Positions 58,155 to 64,000 of a stretch of 64,000 nucleotides of DNA are shown in pieces. The stretch is from NCBI GenBank assembly GCA_004555175.1, contig SFJE01000001.1, positions 1 through 64,000 on the forward strand. The letters run 5' to 3'. The position numbers were made by a program, and so were the translations under genes. The notes under the pieces are model-generated. The model was not told the origin of the DNA, ran no database searches, and saw only the letters and a list, made by a program, of their open reading frames with translations. This stretch comes from Lentisphaeraceae bacterium. Its GTDB lineage: Bacteria; Verrucomicrobiota; Kiritimatiellia; RFP12; DVOR01. Numbering within the stretch: the first letter of the stretch is position 1; each line of letters opens with the position of its first letter.

Positions 58155-58872
58155 TAAAACCGCTTTATCTTTGAAGAAAATACACCTCAGGAGGTCCCCT
58201 ATTTTTCGGGAGGGGGGAGGGAAGCCCGATCGCGCAGTTGAAGCCGCTGATGAGAAACATGCGCCTCGCCTCGTGCGCAAACTGCCCCTCCTTACGGGCG
58301 AAGATCCCACCCAGGGGCTCATAGAGGCTATCGACTTTAAGAAGTATCGCCTCCAGAAACTCGAAACGCTTAACCTCTCCCTTGAGGATACCAACGCGGC
58401 CGTCGACCCCATTCCCGTCAGCACCGGCGGTGGCCGCCCCGAGGCGTCCCTTGAGCCCCTCTCGGCCATCGTCGCGGACTTCAACAAGGCCTTTGGCGAC
58501 ATCGACTGGGTCGATAGCGACGAGGTGCGCCGGAAGATCGATGACATTTCCCGCCACTTGGTGCAGCAGGAAGACTTCGTCAACACATTGCGCGCCAGCA
58601 ATGAGGAGGCCAAGCACATCCTCTTCAACGATCGTATCCAGAGGGCTATTACCAAAATGGACCAAGGGGCGTATGAGTTGATGCGGCATTACTTTACCAA
58701 CGAGGACTTCAGAAACGCGCTCAAACAGTATGTCTTCCAGGACTGTCAAGCGCGCGTGACCGCGGCTTCTCGCTCTCCTGCGCAGCCCTCCGGTTGGTCC
58801 GCGCTAGAGGATTCGGGGTCCGTGGGCCTCGCCCTCGCCGCAGAAGATTCTGCGCTGGGGAAAAACGCTTAA
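58147..58872 (+). pseudogene. C-terminal remnant of a type I restriction enzyme R subunit (HsdR)
   Basis: The open frame (241 aa) matches only the C-terminal region of HsdR. From about residue 45: LLTGEDPTQGLIEAIDFKKYRLQKL, then LEPLSAIVADFNKAFGDIDWVDSDEVRRKI and HILFNDRIQRAITKM. In intact HsdR this helical region follows the nuclease and helicase motor domains and contacts the methyltransferase. All motor and nuclease motifs are missing, no hsdM or hsdS is nearby, and no ribosome site is convincing. After about residue 205 the frame reads into unrelated sequence. I treat it as a fragment. Confidence 0.8.
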
Positions 58873-58937
58873 TGGCGCGGCGCGGCGCGACTTTGCCTTG
58901 AACGAGGGCCTCCCTTAGCGCGGAGTCTCGTCGGGGA

Positions 58938-59912
58938 TTAGAGGCGGCGGAGGGGGAGACAGCCGGCGAAGTCGAAGGTGAGGGAGGCGGTGAGCCAGGA
59001 GAGTCCGACGCCGAAGGCGGAGAGGAGGAGGCGTTTGGGGCCGGGGGAGAGGGTGGGGGCAAGGTCGCAGCAGAGAACTGGGAGGGAGGCGGAGGAGGTG
59101 TTGCCGCGCTGGCGCATCAGGCAGGGGGCCTTTTCTGGCGGAAGGCGGAGGAGGCGGGCGATTTGGCGGACGATGAAGGCATTGGCCTGGTGGAGGAGGA
59201 GGAGGTCGAAGTCCGCGAGGGCGGTGTGGGTGCGGTCGAGGAAGGATAGGATTTGCTCGGGGACGCGGGTGATGGTGAAGTTGAAGACGTCGGTACCGGC
59301 CATTGAGAAGGGGGCGGCGAGGGGGATATTGATGGCTTCGCTGCCGGCGGTGGCGGCGAGGAAGTGCCAGGGTTCGGCGGCCTCATCGCGCGAGACGAGG
59401 GCGGCGAAGGCGCCGTCACCAAAGAGCATCGCGGTGGCGGGGTCGGCGGGGTCGACGAGGCGCGAGAGGGTGTCGCCACCGAGGATGAGGGCGTTCGAGA
59501 GGGCCGGGTTTTGGAGGAAGTTCGCGGCGGTGAGGAGGCCAACGAGGAAGCCCGAGCAGCCTTGGTTGAGGTCGAGGGCTAGGCAGGCTTCGCTGAGGCC
59601 GAGGCGGTGCTGGAGGAGGGCGGCAGTGGCCGGGGCGCGCGCTTCGGGGGTTTGGGAGATGAAGAGGAGCAGGCCCACGCGCTGGGGGTCGAGGCGCCCG
59701 GAGGCGATGAGGTCGCGCGCGGCGGCTTCGGCCATTGAGGCGGTGGTCTGGTCGGGGAGGGCGGTGGGGAGGGCATCGATGCCGGCGACTTCCCGGAAGC
59801 GGGCGACCTTGTCGGCGCCGAAGCGGGGGATGAAGTCTTCGAGGGGGCGGCTGTGAGCGGGGAGGGCGCAGGCGAGCGCATCGAGGCGCAGGCCGGAGAA
59901 GGTGGAGAGCAT
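58938..59912 (-). CDS. 3-oxoacyl-ACP synthase III-like (KASIII) ketosynthase
   Basis: A thiolase-fold condensing enzyme of 324 aa. The KASIII triad is complete: Cys119 in LNQGCSG, His241 in LLHQANAF and Asn271 in RGNTSSASLP. FabH starts fatty-acid synthesis with acetyl-CoA, but many relatives act in special acyl or polyketide pathways. Here two small acyl carrier protein genes lie directly upstream in the same operon, 2 nt and 12 nt apart, without other fab genes. That suggests a dedicated pathway rather than housekeeping FabH. Confidence 0.9.
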   Translation of the reverse strand: MLSTFSGLRLDALACALPAHSRPLEDFIPRFGADKVARFREVAGIDALPTALPDQTTASMAEAAARDLIASGRLDPQRVGLLLFISQTPEARAPATAALLQHRLGLSEACLALDLNQGCSGFLVGLLTAANFLQNPALSNALILGGDTLSRLVDPADPATAMLFGDGAFAALVSRDEAAEPWHFLAATAGSEAINIPLAAPFSMAGTDVFNFTITRVPEQILSFLDRTHTALADFDLLLLHQANAFIVRQIARLLRLPPEKAPCLMRQRGNTSSASLPVLCCDLAPTLSPGPKRLLLSAFGVGLSWLTASLTFDFAGCLPLRRL

Positions 59913-59914
59913 AG

Positions 59915-60139
59915 TTAGGCCTGAGGAGGGATGGGGGCCAGGAGGTCGGCCACGGTGTGGAAGGTGGCGCAGGAGGTGCCCGGGAGGGTGATGTTGAAGC
60001 GGAAACGCAGGAAGGCGAGGTAGGCGAGGAGGGCCATCGAGTCCCAGGTGAGGGGCGGCTCGAGGCGAGTTTCGGGGGTGAGGGGAGCGGTGGCGCCGAG
60101 GATGTCGGCCAATTCGCAGAGGAGCGCTTCCTGGTTCAT
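59915..60139 (-). CDS. Acyl carrier protein-like (ACP 2)
   Basis: A carrier protein of 74 aa. The phosphopantetheine site is TWDSMALL with the attachment Ser34. Helix II (MALLAYLAFLRFRFNITLP) is typical although more hydrophobic and less acidic than AcpP. The gene is 2 nt upstream of the KASIII gene. Its divergence from housekeeping ACP suggests a specialised partner. Confidence 0.85.
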   Translation of the reverse strand: MNQEALLCELADILGATAPLTPETRLEPPLTWDSMALLAYLAFLRFRFNITLPGTSCATFHTVADLLAPIPPQA

Positions 60140-60151
60140 CGTGAGGGAGCC

Positions 60152-60373
60152 TTAGGAGAGGGCGTCGAGGAGATCGCCGACGGTGAAGAGGGAGGTAAGC
60201 TGCTTGGCGCTAAAGGCCACGCCCAGGCGGCGTTCAAGACCCAGGAGCATTGCCAGGTGGGCCACGGAGTCCCATCCCGGCAGGTCGCGGAAGGGGGTCT
60301 CGCGGGTGAGCGGGGGCATTGGCTGACCGAGGAGCTCGGCGAGGAGCGGACGGAGCGTTTCAAGCGTTGTCAT
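60152..60373 (-). CDS. Acyl carrier protein-like (ACP 1)
   Basis: A carrier protein of 73 aa with the site GWDSVAHL, attachment Ser36, and helix II VAHLAMLLGLERRLGVAF. The C-terminus LTSLFTVGDLLDAL is typical of ACP. It is the first gene of the ACP-ACP-KASIII operon, and its -10 (minus strand TACAAT) is 6 nt before the ATG, so the mRNA is probably leaderless. Confidence 0.87.
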   Translation of the reverse strand: MTTLETLRPLLAELLGQPMPPLTRETPFRDLPGWDSVAHLAMLLGLERRLGVAFSAKQLTSLFTVGDLLDALS

Positions 60374-60379
60374 ACCGCC

Positions 60380-60401
60380 ATTGTAGCAAATATGCTATAC
60401 T
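60380..60401. promoter_or_regulatory. Divergent pair of extended -10 promoters
   Basis: Minus strand: TGC then TACAAT (hexamer 60380-60385), 6 nt before the ACP ATG. Plus strand: TGC (60393-60395) then TATACT (60396-60401) and GCGCGCACTT, serving ppiC. The two sites lie back to back within 22 bp, so their polymerases would compete. Confidence 0.65.
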
Positions 60402-60457
60402 GCGCGCACTTTTGTTCCCATGCAGATGCGTATTGATTGAGTAAGGAAGCAGAAATT

Positions 60458-61357
60458 ATGGCAGAGAAGATTGTCGCAACGGTCAATGGCGAGCCGATTC
60501 CGCAGGAGGCGGTGGACTTTGAGTTGCAGCGCTTGATTCACTTTTACCAGCAGCAGGGGTTGCCCGAGCAGCAGATTCGCCAGCAGTTGCCGATGTTGCA
60601 GGCGCGTGCGCTCGACCAAGCGATCGGCACCAAGCTCCTCATCAACGAGGCCAAGCGCCTGAACATCCCTGTCACCGAGGCCGAACTCGACGCGCAGTTC
60701 GAGACCTACATTGGCCAGTTCGGCGGCGACCGCGACAAACTCGTCAAGGCCATCGAGGCCCAGGGGATGACCGTCGATTCCTTCAAGCAGGAGCTCCGCC
60801 AGGGCGCGATGATCAGCAAGCTCATCGACCAGGTCTGCGGCGAAGTTCCGCCCCCCACCGAGGAGGAGATCGCCAAGCACTACGCCGAGCACAGCGAGGA
60901 GTACGAGACCCAGCCGCGCGTCCTGGCCCAACACATCCTCATCAAGCCCGAGCAGGAGACGGCCGAGGCGAAGGCCGCCGCCAAGGCCAAGCTTGAGGCC
61001 ATCCGCGAGCGTATCGTCAAGGGTGAGAGCACCTTCGCCGACGAAGCCAAGGCCCACTCGGATTGCCCCAGCGGCAAGAGCAACGGCGGCTCGCTCGGCT
61101 GGTTTGGCCGCGGGATGATGGTCAAGCCCTTCGAGGAGGTGGCCTTCACCATCGCGCTGAACACCGTCTCGGAGATCCTCGAGACGCAGTTCGGCTACCA
61201 TATCATTGTCAAGACCGGTGAGGAGCCCGGCCACAAGCCCGCCCTCGCGGAGATCCACGACCAGGTGCGCGACTTCCTCTTCCACGCCAAGCGCGGCCAG
61301 GCCGTCTCCGACCACGTGGCCACCCTCCGCCGTCAGGCCGACGTGCAGATTGGCTAA
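60458..61357 (+). CDS. PpiC/SurA-type peptidylprolyl isomerase
   Basis: A parvulin-type prolyl isomerase and chaperone of 299 aa. Residues 1-145 are a SurA/trigger-factor-like helical N-domain; residues about 148-250 are the rotamase domain (RVLAQHILIKPEQET, then SDCPSGKSNGGSLGWFGRGMMVKPFEEVAFTI). No signal peptide is present, unlike SurA or PrsA, so it should act in the cytoplasm. The ATG at 60458 has TAAGGAAG 8 nt upstream; a TTG 7 codons earlier is less likely. Confidence 0.92.
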   Translation: MAEKIVATVNGEPIPQEAVDFELQRLIHFYQQQGLPEQQIRQQLPMLQARALDQAIGTKLLINEAKRLNIPVTEAELDAQFETYIGQFGGDRDKLVKAIEAQGMTVDSFKQELRQGAMISKLIDQVCGEVPPPTEEEIAKHYAEHSEEYETQPRVLAQHILIKPEQETAEAKAAAKAKLEAIRERIVKGESTFADEAKAHSDCPSGKSNGGSLGWFGRGMMVKPFEEVAFTIALNTVSEILETQFGYHIIVKTGEEPGHKPALAEIHDQVRDFLFHAKRGQAVSDHVATLRRQADVQIG

Positions 61358-61376
61358 GTCCGGCCACGCCTAAACA

Positions 61377-61417
61377 CCCCTCGCCGCCGCGGTTCGCCGT
61401 GGCCGAGGGGTCTTTTA
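61377..61417 (+). terminator. Terminator after the PpiC-type gene
   Basis: CCCCTCG pairs with CGAGGGG and an inner GCCGCGG pairs with CCGTGGC around a TTCG loop, followed by TCTTTTA. Confidence 0.88.
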
Positions 61418-61462
61418 TTGCCCCGCCTCCCTCCTCCTTTTCTTCTGCGCAGGTTTTTCGTT

Positions 61463-63766
<2,304 letters not shown>

Positions 63767-63768
63767 CC

Positions 63769-64000
63769 GTGGCCGAACACACCTTCCTCCTCGCCCCGCT
63801 GAGGGGTGTCACCGACCTGGCCTTCCGTCAGGCCTACTGCGCGCACTTTGGCGGACTCGATCTCGCCGTGGCCCCCTTCATCGCCACCGTTCCCGGCACG
63901 CGCGTCAAGCCCGAGCTCCTGCGCAGCATCCTCCCCGAACGCCAGCCCGCCGGCCTCCCCCTCATTCCGCAGATTATCGGCAAGGACCCCGAGCAACTGC
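63769..64000 (+). CDS. tRNA-dihydrouridine synthase (partial, cut by window end)
   Basis: A GTG start 2 nt after tex opens a frame that runs off the window (77 codons). The N-terminus FLLAPLRGVTDLAFRQAY, then VAPFIATVPG and PLIPQIIGKDPEQL, is the FMN-barrel start of Dus enzymes, which reduce uridine in tRNA D-loops. Which Dus subtype is not decidable from this part. No ribosome site is obvious; translation may be coupled to tex. Confidence 0.85.
   Translation, partial: MAEHTFLLAPLRGVTDLAFRQAYCAHFGGLDLAVAPFIATVPGTRVKPELLRSILPERQPAGLPLIPQIIGKDPEQL

Noticed and set aside
58147..58872. Type III effector next to the operon
   Set aside because: The sequence matches the C-terminal region of HsdR, not an effector, and the frame starts without a convincing ribosome site.

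Overview
The window reads as chromosomal DNA of a GC-rich, diderm bacterium. A cluster of prepilin-type proteins, secreted GH2 and GH63-like hydrolases, a formylglycine-type sulfatase and a complete Ysc-type type III secretion operon point to the PVC group (Verrucomicrobiota, Kiritimatiellota or Lentisphaerota). That placement is inference from gene content; no rRNA is present to confirm it.

Layout. 1-430: palindromic repeat arrays and tRNA-His. 487-7050: a sulfatase divergent from a secreted beta-galactosidase, followed by an EboE-like TIM-barrel gene. 7141-10989: purL (minus strand). 11.3-11.5 kb: a second copy of the compound palindromic arrays. 11588-23436: a plus-strand operon with a GspF/PilC membrane protein, six prepilin-like proteins, a very large GspK-like protein and a small acidic Cys-tailed protein, continuing into tpiA and a sugar nucleotidyltransferase. 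23.6-35.2 kb: mixed housekeeping and secreted genes (GH63-like hydrolase, pcnB, a large secreted protein, pgk, a U32 peptidase-family protein, a leucine-rich-repeat protein and a NUDIX-BirA fusion) with further repeat elements. 35238-37815: two small secreted proteins and miaB. 37901-58097: an uninterrupted minus-strand type III secretion operon ending in an ECF sigma factor and a small unknown gene. 58147-58872: a remnant of a type I restriction HsdR. 58938-60373: a ketosynthase III with two acyl carrier proteins. 60458-64000: a PpiC-type isomerase, tex and the start of a dihydrouridine synthase.

The secretion operon carries sctC, W, X, V, D, F, I, J, Y, K, L, N, O, P, Q, R, S, T and U plus YscE-, YscG-, SycN- and CesT-like chaperones, in nearly the order of the three Yersinia vir operons joined together. 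Many adjacent genes overlap by 1-4 nt. No translocon (YopB/YopD/LcrV-like) or recognisable effector gene lies in the window.

Two non-coding patterns stand out. Intergenic arrays of short palindromes recur with fixed 22-bp or 23-bp periods, and two of them share conserved flanks around exchangeable cores. Many promoters share an extended -10 (TGTGCTATACT-like) without a visible -35, and in four genes that -10 lies only 6-8 nt upstream of the start codon, which predicts leaderless mRNAs.
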